Assembly: GCA_022496185.1 (NCBI GenBank)
Contig: WTXG01000039.1
Span: 62,001-126,000, forward strand
From: Multifurca ochricompacta
Lineage: Eukaryota > Basidiomycota > Agaricomycetes > Russulales > Russulaceae
Direction: 5' to 3'
Length of the DNA stretch: 64,000 nucleotides
Part shown: one piece after another, positions 1 through 11,140 of the stretch
Numbering within the stretch: the first letter of the stretch is position 1
How the letters are laid out: each line of letters opens with the position of its first letter
Notes under the pieces: model-generated
What the model was told of the DNA's origin: nothing
What the model saw: only the letters and a program-made list of their open reading frames with translations
The model's database searches: none
Position numbers and translations under genes: made by a program

Positions 1-1244
1 AAGGAAATTAAACTCGTTCTCGCACACCGCGCACACAACTTTCTCAATTACTTACACCAGTGGAAAATATATATTTTACAAAAAAGGCGAGGGGGGAAAT
101 AATATGTGTCTATGTCGGTGGGATGTTATCCGTACGCTCTCATCCAACTCAACTTCAAGCTGTCCTGGGCCTTCAATTAGCGGAGTGAAAGTGCGATGTC
201 GATTATACCTGGTGTGTGAGCGTGATGACCTCGGGGATACCGCACCCCTCTTTAGCCTTAAATGCTCAACTCTCTCTTCAAAACCTACTTTCGACAAATC
301 ATATACCCAGTCCAGACCCTCTGGGGCTGACCTGTCGAGTCTGATATCGTCTCCGGGTCAACACGAAGCTTGGTGCTTGGGTTTTTAGACGAGTTCATTC
401 GAGTTCATTCCCTTCAAGCAAAAGGTGTCAGTGTCAAGTTACTCGGACCTCGCCCTTACAGTCATTGTTAGTAGTATACACTCCAATCACCATAGCCCGT
501 CGACTCGGCGTGGTTCCTGTTGGACATTAACGTGAAGCGGAGTTATCACGGGATTATAGGGTCTCCGCGAAGATGCCCCTGTGTGGCTGATGATATCGAC
601 GAATATTTAAATAGACCCAGACCTACAATAATAATATTTTATGCTCCACAGGCCAGGCAAACAAAATTTGTCGATGGCACATTACAGGGTGCGAAGCATG
701 GAAGGCAATGTCGTGAAAATACGGGCGCATCAACAGGGTCTTAAACTCTGCACCTTCTCATAGCCTAAAGCAAGATCAAGGGACCACACCACGTCCATCC
801 GCAACAGGAGCTGTGCATAGCGGCAGTGTCTTCCATGGAATAATCTGTTCACCCGCAGGACTTTGGCCCTGTTTATGTGACGGATCGTACAGGTCAGCAG
901 AGCAGAGGACAATGCCCCAGCCATCGGCCGGGCATAGGAACAGCCAAGACATCTTCACGCAAGATGGTGGCAGCAGGGACATAACCTAACATACATCACC
1001 AGTTGATATATCTTCTCAACACACAATCACCAAGGTGGGGATGTCAAACAGTGCCTAAGATCATAGAATCAGTCACACCTAGGCCTTAAAAAATCTGGTA
1101 ATGGTGGTGATGGGTGTGATGGTGATGGCTGGAGAATGTTCTCGGGCCGATAATACCGAGCACGGGATCTCTAGTAGTAAAGAGACAGGAGACAGGCAAG
1201 GAGCAAGGGGCAGGGGCAGGGCCAAGGAGTTTCTCACTTACTCT
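1..1244. other. Left-edge stretch without a recognisable gene
   Basis: Open frames here are short, overlap on both strands and carry no recognisable motif. An imperfect tandem of a ten-base unit lies at about 391-411. Part of the right end must be the promoter and 5' UTR of the dioxygenase gene that starts near 1245. An exon of a gene lying left of the window cannot be excluded. Confidence 0.5.
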
Positions 1245-3260
1245 ATGCTATCCTTGAGATCCCTTTGGCAAATATCAAAATTGCCTCGTCGCAATGTTAC
1301 ATTTACCTCGCTGGTATGTAGTTGGAACTTGAAATAAGTACCCTTTTGAATGTTCAGATCATCTGAGCTCCGTCTAGACACCATCCTCTGGGGAGTCTCC
1401 CTTGGCACACGTCCGAAAATATGCTGCATCAGCGCTAGCCGCTAAATCGACTTCAGATACACCTCGCAGCATCACCGATACGCGGGACTTGCCCATTAGT
1501 AGCGCAATGAACGTGAAGTGTTTATTCAATGGGATGGGACCATCCGGTCCAAGTTGTGAGTAGACACTCCCCCGCAAGCATACCCGGAACTTATCCAGAC
1601 TTTTATTTTATTTTTTTGTCAGCCATCACATATGGCTTCGGGATCACTGTAGATGCCCTCAGTGTTTTCATCCCGTTACAAAGCAGAGATTGATCAACAC
1701 CTTCGATGTAGGTTTGTCTTCCCCTATCTGTGGTGATTGCTCGTGCGTGTATTCACACATGTATAGATCGCCCAAGACTTGGAGCCGGTCTCTACGCGAT
1801 CAACATCAGACGGCCTTGAGGTGCTCTGTGAATTTGTTCAATTCCATCTGTTTGGCGATTCATCTCACGAGTCCATTCTCCAGGGCCGGCCTCAAGTGAG
1901 CCACACGTTTCAATTTATCCTTGGCCTTGGCTTCGACGAAATAGCTCCTGCCCTTCAAAGGACCAGGAATATTCCGAGTATTTAGCTCCATTCCATCAAC
2001 TCATCGCTACTGACCTCTCACGGTGTCGATTATTCAGGAAGGTTCTATGGGGGTCAAGAATAGCCCAGGATCCACCATCGGTAGCATATGACGAGGTCAT
2101 GTCCGACGACGAGTATGGGGTGTATAAGTGGCTGTCCAAGATTGTTCGTGGTCTTTTAATGATATACATATACGCTACGCTAACCTTTTCTCTCTCTGAC
2201 CTCTGACGCTCGCTCAGGACAAATTCGGTTTCTGCTTTGTTTCGGGAATTCCCGCAAATCCAGAAGCCACGGAAAAACTCGCAAATCGCATCGGATTTAT
2301 CCGAGAAACTCACTGTAAGTTATCGTAAAATGAAGTGAAGTGTAAAGAAATGTTCTCACTGCACCATCCCCTTGACGTGGTGATCTCGGCTAGATGGAAA
2401 GTTCTGGGATTTTACCGCAGACCTAGCTCGAGGCGACACCTCGTATACAAACATCGCATTGTCTGCTCACACAGATAATACCTATTTCGTACGTGCCGTA
2501 CCGCGTCTATGTCTGTTCTCGTGGTTCCTTAGCGTTCACAATGCAGACCGATCCGTGCGGAATACAGCTTTTCCACCTACTAGAACATATTGACGGCACG
2601 GGCGGTGCCACCTTACTTGTGGACGGTTTCTATGTCGCGTCTATCCTTCGTGATCTCTACCCAGACGCGTACCGGCTTCTTTCCACCGTCCCCATAGCTG
2701 CCCACGCTGCTGGCGAATCGGAGATTCTATACCGTGCCACCCACCCACCTCTGGAGCACGACTCCACCGGAAGCTTACGCACAGTGAGATGGAATAGTGA
2801 CGACCGAAGCGTCCTTCGAGACGTGCCCTACTCAGACATCCCTCATCTATATGAGGCAATGCGCACATGGAATAAACTCATCACTTCCCAGGATTCAGAG
2901 TATTGGGTTCAACTGTCCCCGGGGACAGCTGTGGGTATGGTGGTCGTTTCTTTTTTCCCTTTTCTCCCTCTCTCTCTTTCCCTTCTCCCCTCCCCCTCCC
3001 CCTCCCTCTCCCCCACTGGCTCCAAAATCAATTCTGGAATACGAGATCCGCACTGCTGACCTACTCACACAGCGATTGACAACCACCGCGTGTTGCACGG
3101 CCGCTCAGCTTTCACGGGGAAGCGTCGTATGTGTGGCGCGTATATCGGCGGCGATGAATTCCGTTCACGATTGTCTGTTCTAAGTGAGAAATTTGCGCGC
3201 CCTGCCGACTTAATGGCAACAGGGACCGGAAAACGCGGTATATGGAGTCACGACTTTTGA
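1245..3260 (+). CDS. Trimethyllysine dioxygenase (TauD/BBOX family), carnitine biosynthesis
   Basis: Fe(II)/2-oxoglutarate-dependent dioxygenase that by family hydroxylates N6-trimethyllysine, the first step of carnitine synthesis, usually in mitochondria. Exons read from splice sites and homology: 1245-1313 (basic presequence), 1503-1555, 1623-1707, 1767-1827, 1884-2143, 2218-2314, 2394-2489, 2547-2934 and 3073-3260. The N-terminal zinc-binding-like domain shows WLRDHCRCPQCFHP, then PWPWLRR and VLWGS. The catalytic domain has the iron ligands in SAHTDNTYF and the distal histidine in NHRVLHGRSAF. All junctions downstream of 1555 are GT-AG and keep frame. The least certain part is the link from exon 1 to 1503: an additional exon between 1377 and 1500 is possible, because an open stretch is present there in another phase. 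Gamma-butyrobetaine dioxygenase is the alternative paralogue. The match to the TMLHE arrangement is better. Confidence 0.88.
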
Positions 3261-3550
3261 TTCTCATTCCCAGATATTTCCTCCCTCCAACCCTCCCCTC
3301 CCCTCCCCTCTCGCTTCCCCCCCTTTTTTTTTCCTCCTAGCTCCATCGCCGCTGTTTCATTGTTTCTGATTCTGTCGTGTTCATAAAAATGGACGTATCA
3401 AAGTTTATTTCTGCTAGCATCAGGGAACATGATAGTTTTTCACAACAATTACATATACACAAAATGCGAGCTCTCCATCCCCTCCATTATTTTGAAGAAA
3501 GATTCTTCAGTTGAATATATGCGTAAAGAGAAAGTATACATGTAGAGACT

Positions 3551-5897
3551 TTAGGTACTTGGTGCTTCCGCCTGTATGGATTTGAGGATATACCCTTCGA
3601 GTCCCCCACATATCCACAATTCCTGCACGCTCTGTCCCACCGGACGCACGGCATATATCCGTGATCCGCCATCCATGCCGGTCACTTCCACCTTGCCGTC
3701 CCTCATGCAGACGCTGACCGCGAGTCCCGCGTCCACCGTGGGTTCGCCAGCCAGTCCACCGGCACCACGCGTCCCGTTTTTCGCGTATACCCGCGTGAGA
3801 TCGGCGATGAGCTCGGGAGCCTCGAGACAGACGAGTCCATTGTTGATCGCGTTCCGCTTAAAGATGTCCCCAAAGGAGCCAGCTAGGATGAGCGGCACCC
3901 CAGCGGCTTTCAGCGCCGTCGCCGCTTGCTCACGTGATGATCCCGTGCCAAAATTGTAACCGGCGACGAGGATCACGCCCGTTTTGACGCCATTCCCATC
4001 CTCTGGAGCGGCGGTGCCAACGACGCCAGCAACACCAGCGGAGGGTGGAGGCGAGGCGATAAGGGTGCGCACGTGAGAGGCAAACCCGGTATCATAGTTC
4101 TCCATGACGACTTCAGCTTGACGGGCGAGCGTGATGTCGTCTTGATAGGTATACTTTCCTGGGTAGATTCCATCCGTGTTCAAGTTATCCTGCGGTGCGA
4201 AGAGTAGAGGTCCGCGGAACGTATATGGGAAAGAGGGTAGTAGTGGCTCTTCTGCCTGTGCTTCCGCTGCAGTGACCTTGGGGGACGACGACGACGTAAT
4301 TGAATAAACTGGGGGGGCCGAAGAGGGTAAAGCAGCTACGTCGAGCAAATCTGGTGAGGCGATGTATCCTTTCAGCGCGCTAGCCGCGACGATGGCAGGG
4401 CTAGCAAGGTAAGCCTGAGCGGCAGGGTGACCCATGCGGCCCTTGTAATTCCTGTTCGTTGCACTTATGCCCGTCTCCCTTCCTCGAGTAGACCCGTGCC
4501 CAAACCGATACAAGGCCCGCACCCCGCAGGAAGCACACGGGCACCCGCGGCAACAAGGGTCTCCCAATCACCGACGCGCTCAGACTCGCGCTGTACAGCA
4601 GAGCTCGCGGCTGCGACGTAAAATTCCACGCCCGGCGCAACATGCCGCCACGCACGACGGCAGCAGCAGCAGCAAGGTCTGACGCGCGGGAATTGGTACA
4701 GCTAACGAGGTAAGCCTTCTGAATCTTGATGCGCCTTGACTCCAGGTCTGGAAGTGGTGTCGAGATTTTGACGCTGTTCGGCCCAGAGACGTGGGGGACG
4801 AGAGTGGCAAGATCAAGGACGAGATGCGCGGCATACTCAGCACCTGGATCAGAGGAGAGAGGTGCAAACCGCACAGCATCAAGCCTGTGCCTGTTAATGC
4901 GTGGGTGTTCGGGCGGTGCTGGAATAATGGAAGAATCCATAGAGAACGTTCGGAGTTGGAGTTTCTTCAACACAGCCTCGTACCATTGTAATAGCACATC
5001 ATCCACAGGGAAGAACCCAACGAGAGCACCCCATTCGGTGGTCATGTTTGCAATGGTAAGGCGGTCATCAATGGGCAGTGCAGCAATGCCATCCCCCGAA
5101 AATTCGATAGCAGCATTAAGGACTTCGTCCTTGTTGAACGCACCACACAACGCAACTATCACGTCCTTCCCGGTGACCCCAGCGGCGAGCTTTCCACGGA
5201 GATCGACCTTAACCATTCGGGGGACCTGCCACCAGGTGGTGCCGGTCGCCCAGATGGCCGCTGCATCGGTCCGGACAATTGGCGTGCCGACGCAGCCGAC
5301 ACCCCCGTACATATTGCTATGGCTATCCGACGCGACGGTGAGGGTGTAAGGAAAGGCATAACCTTCTTCCACGAGGATTTGGTGTCCAATGCCACGGCCG
5401 GCCGGATAAAAATCGACGCCACGCGTCCGCGCGAAAGTCTCGATATTTGCGTATTTGGCCAAGTTCTTGGAAGATTTGTTCTGAACGTCATGGTCGAGCG
5501 TGAAGACCGGCTGCCTGGGCAACTTTATCTGGGTGGCCCCGATAGATTTGAATCTAGTTTTGATCAGATGCCACGACTACCAAAACGAATTGGTAGGGGC
5601 GGGCGGGGAGGGAGGGAGGAAGGGAGGGAGGGATGTGTGTTTGGAAATCACGAACTTTGAAATGACAGGACCTGTGTTGTCGTGAGTCATGACGTGCTCG
5701 GGACGGATCATGACATAGTCGCCAGCTTTAACCACTTTTCCAACCGGGAGACCAACGGCGTGCCTCTGAACGATCTTTTCGATCACCGTCTGAGGTGCCT
5801 GGTGTTGGACCACAACAGTAGCCAGTCGCCGTCTTGAAACGACGACAAGTAATGGTGCCAATCGCGTAGCAGAAGAACGGAGCGTACGCAGGCTCAT
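3551..5897 (-). CDS. LYS4: Homoaconitase, mitochondrial (lysine biosynthesis)
   Basis: Aconitase-family [4Fe-4S] enzyme that converts homocitrate/homoaconitate to homoisocitrate in the alpha-aminoadipate route to lysine in fungi. Exon 1 (5656-5897) begins with an Arg/Ser-rich mitochondrial presequence. The intron is GT-AG and exon 2 is 3551-5553. Visible landmarks are [27 protein letters not shown], the first cluster cysteine in [11 protein letters not shown], the other two in PAGCGPCIG, then [13 protein letters not shown] and the C-terminal swivel domain with GTGSSREQA and KRNAINNGL. The frame is broken twice, near 4630-4650 and at the C run 4477-4479 (+ strand). Each needs one added base, and both sides read as conserved homoaconitase. 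A sequencing deletion is more likely than a pseudogene because every catalytic residue is retained. It is convergent with the dioxygenase gene to its left. Confidence 0.93.
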
Positions 5898-6431
5898 AAT
5901 GCGAGAGTTGGTTGAGGTAGTAGTAGCTAACACAAGTGTATGCTTGGTTCTCTCGTCGTCCTCGTCCTCGAATTTCAGGTCATGTGCCAGTGGCGGGAAA
6001 TTCGGCCCTGTTTCCCATTCGTTTAAACAAAAACAAACTAAAAACTCACTGCCTTGCACTGCCACACAATTGTATTGTCTCAAGTCAGTTAGGCAAGTCA
6101 GCTGATATCATTTTAATTAATCCATCCAGGTCACCACAGGTCTTTTCTCTAAATATGCTACATTGACACGATCAAGGATGAAGTGGTGTGGTAAATATAT
6201 ACCTGTCTACGAGACAAGGGAGAGCGGATGAGACACGATCACGGGAAGGTAGACTACCCCTTGGAACAAGATGATGATAGAAATGATAAGTCAGAAAAAC
6301 AAAAACAGAAACCGACATCGACTATCGGACATACGTCCCAGCACTGCCCGGGAAGAATTAATAAACGTCCCATGTCGACTGGATGGAGTCCAGAACTGCA
6401 CAGCAGAGTCGGGGCCGCGTGGCACAGCATC
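5898..6431. promoter_or_regulatory. LYS4 upstream region
   Basis: About 530 bases between the LYS4 start codon and the 3' end of the next minus-strand gene. It should hold the LYS4 promoter and the 3' UTR of the uncharacterised gene. No coding signal or clear operator was seen. Confidence 0.45.
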
Positions 6432-8419
6432 CTACGCATCATTTAACTCGATGCATATGTTGACGGCTTTGTTGACGACCTCGAGGAAACGAGTGGCTAC
6501 CTCGACAGCCGCCGCAACCTCCGGAGGTCGACGTGGGGATCCAGGCCCTGGGACAGCAGTGGCGCTGGATAGTGGTTGTTGTTGTTGTTGTTGTGTTGCT
6601 GTTGTTGTTGTTGTTGTTGTTGTTGTTGCTGGTGCTGGTGCTGCTGGTGCTGCTGGTAGTATTGAGGAGGAGGGTAAGGGGGAGGCAGGTACTCTTGTAC
6701 ACCACCACTGGCACCCTGGAGAGATGCTGCCCATGGGTAGTGTCGGGAGACCGCCGGTGATTGAGGATAGTAGGCATTGCCTGAAGGCGCAATAGCGTGA
6801 GTAGCGTGCCCGCCATGATTTGGATAAGTGGTATTATGCCCAGAATATGACTGAGGCTGGACCTCTGAAGCAGGGTGGACAGGAACCGCGCCGTAAGTTC
6901 CCGTCTGGTAGTGCATGGTAAACGCAGAGAGCTCATCGCCTTGAGTGGCAGGCACAGCGTTGACCTGCCACTCCCACGGCGACCCGTGACCGCTCGAGCT
7001 GGCAGGGCGGGCAGCTGGCGTTCTTGCGTAGCGAACAGGAGGATAAAGGGATTTGAACCTGACGAAAGCAGGTCCAGGTCTACCATGATCGAGCCTCCAG
7101 TGAGCGGCTTCAACACGCGCTCGCGTGTACGCAAATCCTGTCCGTGAGATTAGTGGGTTTTGAAAACTGGGAAGGGACAAAAACAGGAAAATACCGTTGT
7201 TCAAGACCACGCGTACCGGATCGCAACGCCAGACGCGCCACGCCCCCTCAACATCTCGAAGAGTTATATTGAGAGCATAGATGACCTCATCTATAGACTC
7301 TGTTGCAAGGGACGGCCCGTGTTCCAGCTGTAGCCGCTTGAGTAGCTCTACAAGGGTCTCCTTCAATGTCCTCAGGACGTGAACATCGAAGCAATGTCCA
7401 GGCAACCTGGCACGAAAAGTATGAATAACCCGCAGGAGGAGTCAGCAACGGAGCTAACGTACATGCGCATGAGTTCGGAAGTCATGGGACTTGAGAGTAA
7501 TCGCATGAGTCGAACCCCCCCCCCCCCTTTTATACCCTTTGCTGTGCTAAGAGGTTGAGGGAAAACCCAAGGATGGCGTAATCTAGCCAATAATAGTCAG
7601 CGCGCGTCGCGGTAGTTCTCTCACTTCTCATCTTGGAGCGAATCCATGGCCTCGGCGTCGGGAGGGGGGACCCGCATAGTCTGAAGGTTCACGTGAAAAA
7701 AATAGTTGTGTTTTCCATTTTCCAGGGTAAATGTCGGGCGCAGGCGCCAACATGCCGGCATGGTGGTGGTAAGGGTGAGGATTCAAGAGTAGACACGGTA
7801 AGTTTCTTTGCGTCAAGATGAATCTATATTCATTTCCGACATCCTCAAGGTCCGTAGTTTGGAGGACCAATTTTTACACCGGGCGCCACATCAAGTAGGC
7901 GTCAAAGCTTCTCCGCCGAATCTTGGGCGCCCCGCCGCAGCATGTCGAGCACGGATTACAATTGTGTCCAATGAGAAACGCGTCAGGTACGAAAAAACAA
8001 ACACTGGATCCGAAACAATAACTGAAGTGGGGATATCATCATTTGCACCAGAAGAGCAAGAAGATGGCGTTGCTAGCGAAACCAAGGATCACGATAGTCT
8101 GTCATGAGCGAGATTCAAGGAAAGCCTGAACTCACTGAGGCCAAATCTATGGGCTGGGCCGAATCCATGAAAGGCAATGGTGACGCCGTGCCAATGACGC
8201 TTACGGTTGACCAGCAGCGTTCTTCCAATTAGCCTCGGTAATAAACAGCAGGAAATTTTCATCTGTTTGTATGGAAACAGCACCCGGAATGGAGCGGAGA
8301 GTCACCGAGTACCAAACCAGAGTACTTGAGATCGAGGGACAATCCTGAAACCTGATTGGTTGGATAGAGATGGGCGCCGAAAAACTGAAGATTGAATGGG
8401 TGGTTGGTGGTGTTGTCAA
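6432..8419 (-). CDS. Uncharacterised multi-exon gene with Gln/Asn-rich tail
   Basis: I do not recognise this gene. Coding character is seen in separated blocks on the minus strand that can be joined by GT-AG introns. One block around 8210-8419 contains TLRSIPGAVSIQTDENFLLF. Another, around 7630-7770, contains FTLENGKHNYFFHVNLQTMR. A helical block around 7210-7420 contains VLRTLKETLVELLKRLQLE. A proline/tyrosine-rich region with PPPYPPPQYYQQ follows, then a long CAA/CAG-coded Gln run and an Asn run at about 6570-6650. The best C-terminus ends with NKAVNICIELNDA at 6432, in a different phase from the Gln-rich block, so a small intron or a length error in the repeat lies between them. The start and total exon number are not resolved; it may begin inside 7600-8420. 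A nuclear regulator is a guess from composition only. Confidence 0.42.
6565..6652. repeat. CAA/CAG and AAC trinucleotide run
   Basis: On the + strand this reads as GTTGTT/GCTGTT repeats. On the minus strand it encodes consecutive Gln then Asn within the uncharacterised gene. Such runs are prone to length variation and to assembly error, and the reading phase changes across it. Confidence 0.85.
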
Positions 8420-9114
8420 GTCAAGGGGTCACGGCCTCAACTAACCCGTGCCTGCTCTACCGAGCTGAGTGACGTAGGGGCAGGGAACGACTAGATAACG
8501 AGATGCTAGCGTTGGTGGTGCCATCTCTCCCTCACCTTTCCCAAGATGTTGTAGTTGTAGAAGAGAAAATACGACAGCGGCCAAAGCGGCAAGGCGAGCA
8601 AGTAAGAATCCACACAACCACAACCACAACCACAACCACAATCATGATCAGGTAGAGATGACGCGATGGTCCCCAATCATGCCACGCCACGACAACTTAG
8701 AATGGTGGCTGTTAGCTTAGATGGGATGGGCACATAGAATTCGTCTAACCGTCTGTAGTAATGGCGCAAATAGATAATTTAATCATGGCCATCATATAAG
8801 ATATCTATACTATATCTGAAACGTACGCTGTGGATATATTATATTGTATTATATTATTACCTCCTCAACAACCAACCAACAAATGTTGACCCCCCATCAG
8901 CGTCAAGTCAGGGCAGAGCGGCTTCCCCTGCCAATAGTGGTGTAACAATACATTCTTTCTTGATTCCTGAATTCCCCCGTGCAAAGGAAAGGTGTATGTA
9001 TCATCATGAAACCAAGGACTCATCAATTGAGACGACAAGCAATAACTGAATGCCAATTTCAAAGAAAATACATTGGACGAAGATCATCATGACGGTAAAA
9101 TGGAGATGGGACGG
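8420..9114. other. Gene-free interval with a CCACAA repeat
   Basis: No supported coding region. A short tandem of CCACAA units lies at about 8612-8641. An AT-rich part (8760-8860) precedes the 3' end of SDE2. It probably holds the SDE2 3' UTR and upstream sequence of the uncharacterised gene. Confidence 0.45.
8612..8641. repeat. CCACAA hexamer tract
   Basis: About five tandem hexamers in the gene-free interval upstream of the SDE2 3' end. A frame on the other strand reads as a Trp/Leu repeat and is not credible as protein. Confidence 0.85.
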
Positions 9115-10066
9115 CTAAGCACCGACAACGGCAGTGTTAACTACTGAGATCCCCTCTGCGGCGGGTTCGGAGGAAATGGATGTCGCTAGTGGAGCTTGCG
9201 ATGCAGACCGTTCCTGAGTCGTTGCCTTCGGCACCTCCAGCTTTTGCAGATTTTGATCTGTCTTGGCCTTCTTGCGTTTCTTAAGAAGTCCTGAAACGCG
9301 TCGGTTGGGTAAGTCATCAGTTTTTCTAAGAAACCGTTTAAAAAGGAAAAATTTGACCTGTCGTCACTGCGCTCTTTACGTTATCCACCAATTCTCTGCT
9401 CTGTTCCAAGTATTCTGTGTCATCAAATCTGTGTTTCTTCCCGCCACTTGAGCGGTATTGCCGCCCGAGGTGGAGCCCTCGTCCTTTTCGATCCCAAGTC
9501 TGCGCTCAAGCGATTCTAGTTTGGCACGCTGAGCTTCGGCAGCCGCCTTCTTCCGCCCAGGTTCTTGTTCTAAATATTCGGCTAACCTGGAACACATACA
9601 CACACACACACGCGCGCACCCACGGTCAATCAACGGACGCCGAGTGAGAAATTGAACAGGGGGAAAAGAAAGTACTTTTTCGCTTCTTTGATGGTGCTGA
9701 GACGACGGCCACTAAGGTCCCGACAGGAGTCGTTGTTGCTCGTCTTCTGACTGCTCATGCGACCACCAGCGGCGCGCAGCTGTGATCCAAAGCCACCTTT
9801 ACCACCGCGCATGCGGGGTACCAGCCGAAGAGAAATCAGAGGGTGATCAACACCCCCGGTCCTAGGATTGAAGCAATGGTAGCGGTCTCATCGGGGACAG
9901 CCCCAGAAACGGGAAGAAGGCGGAGATCAGCCGTGGATGGGAGGGAAGGGTAGCGAGCCAAAAGGATTTCATGAAGATTTTGGATTGTTGTATGATCGGA
10001 AACGGAGAGTGCGTAGGTAGGAAAAGGCGGGAAAGTGGATACGAGCACGGTAGTCGTCGTCGCCAT
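9115..10066 (-). CDS. SDE2: SDE2-like splicing/genome-maintenance protein with ubiquitin-like N-terminus
   Basis: Sde2 is made as a precursor with a ubiquitin-like fold that is cut before a conserved GGKGG motif; the released C-terminal part joins spliceosomes and in yeasts aids splicing of selected introns. Exon 1 (ending near 9840) encodes the ubiquitin-like part beginning [15 protein letters not shown]. The next exon carries [18 protein letters not shown], the diagnostic processing site and Sde2 signature, followed by [15 protein letters not shown] further exon gives [18 protein letters not shown]. The last exon is Lys-rich ([10 protein letters not shown]) and ends with a low-complexity tail. 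The ATG at 10064-10066 is chosen because it opens the ubiquitin-like domain. It is divergent from SBH1, 200 bases away. Confidence 0.9.
9591..9612. repeat. AC dinucleotide run inside an SDE2 intron
   Basis: An ACACAC/CGCG run lies between the SDE2 exons ending KEAKK and beginning LAEYLEQ. It is intronic. Confidence 0.75.
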
Positions 10067-10266
10067 TGATTGAGTAAGGTAAGGGTAAGGTAACCCTGGG
10101 GGCCTTGGTAACTTAAGGTTAGAGATTAGAGTATCTGGGGGTCTTGTGATTACATAATGAAGAATTTGGAACTTGACACGGTGACACGTTGAGTCTCTCG
10201 TTACCCACCCACCACCCACAAACTCTACCTAAACTTACCTACCTACCACCTACCCGCAACACAATA
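10067..10266. promoter_or_regulatory. Shared promoter of SDE2 and SBH1
   Basis: Only 200 bases separate the two divergent start codons. The SBH1 side is rich in ACC and CTA triplets (10200-10260), typical of pyrimidine/adenine-rich fungal leaders. No defined transcription-factor site was identified. Confidence 0.5.
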
Positions 10267-10784
10267 ATGGTCAGTAACAAACTTTCTATTTTATTTTATT
10301 TTCTAACAGTTCATGTCCAACCTTACAGTCCGACTCTGACGCCCCTGCCCGCTCGGTTTCACGCTCCTCTTCCACTGCAGGTGTAGTTGCCAAACCACCT
10401 GGTGCACAAATTCGGTGCGTGTTTTTTTTTTCTTTAAAAAAACAATAGCATTCTTTTTTTCCCAGTCGGTGGCTAATACTTTATTTTGCCAGTCGACGTG
10501 CTGGTGCGCCACAAGTAGCGAAGCCCAACTCATCGCGCGCCGCGGGTGCAGGAGGGTCGTCTAATACTATGCTCAAGTTGTACACGGACGACTCGCCAGG
10601 ACTTCGTGTGTACGTGCACTTCTCATGCACCCCTTCCCTTCCCCTTTCGTTTCTAATGACTCTGACAATGACTATCGGTCTTCACAGTGACCCTTTCATC
10701 GTCCTCGTCCTCTCACTTTCCTTCATTGCATCCATCTTCTTCCTGCACATTTCCGCCAAGATAATTCGTGCCTTCACAAAGTAA
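10267..10784 (+). CDS. SBH1: Sec61 beta subunit of the ER translocon
   Basis: Small tail-anchored subunit of the heterotrimeric Sec61 channel for protein entry into the endoplasmic reticulum. Exons are 10267-10269 (the ATG alone), 10329-10414, 10493 to the donor near 10610, and a last exon ending at 10784. The N-terminal cytosolic part is Ser/Ala/Arg-rich (SDSDAPARSVSRSSSTAG). The conserved motif NTMLKLYTDDSPGLR precedes a single C-terminal membrane helix in DPFIVLVLSLSFIASIFF, ending in IIRAFTK. Length, about 100 residues, matches the family. The V of the LRV-DP junction is made across the last intron (GT plus T). The identity is very secure. Confidence 0.95.
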
Positions 10785-11140
10785 GGCAAAGATGGCGCTC
10801 ATCTTGTAGGCACCATAGTCGCCTCGCAATTGAGATTTGCAAAAGGGAACCTCCGGAGTCCCGCTCACTTGTACACGTCACGCTTTGGCACTCCCTTTTT
10901 CTCCAATAATATATATATATATTCTCTACTAGAGAGTGTTCATTCAATCTCTTCCATTCCCTCAAATCCGCGAATAACTCCTCTCAGATCTACCGACGAA
11001 CTACTACTAGTAAGCTGTGTCATGAGCCGTTTTTGCGGACAAATCGTGTTTGAGCCGCCGCCGAACAGACAAGCTCTTCGTTTTTGCTGGGGAAAAAAAA
11101 AAATACATGGACACACGCGAGCACCGCACCCACACAAATT
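10785..11140. other. Convergent intergenic interval
   Basis: It lies between the stop codons of SBH1 and the biotin gene. It contains a short AT dinucleotide run near 10906-10922 and an A run near 11093-11102. It is presumed to hold both 3' UTRs and poly(A) sites. Confidence 0.45.

Noticed and set aside
104..388. 94-codon open frame at the left edge
   Set aside because: It has no motif, a similar frame overlaps on the other strand, and codon content is not protein-like.
3551..4567. C-terminal LYS4 frame taken as a separate gene
   Set aside because: It starts inside the conserved PAGCGPC region in the wrong phase and is simply the part after a one-base deficit.
4726..5349. 207-codon + strand frame opposite LYS4
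   Set aside because: It lies entirely antisense to conserved homoaconitase sequence, which explains its length.
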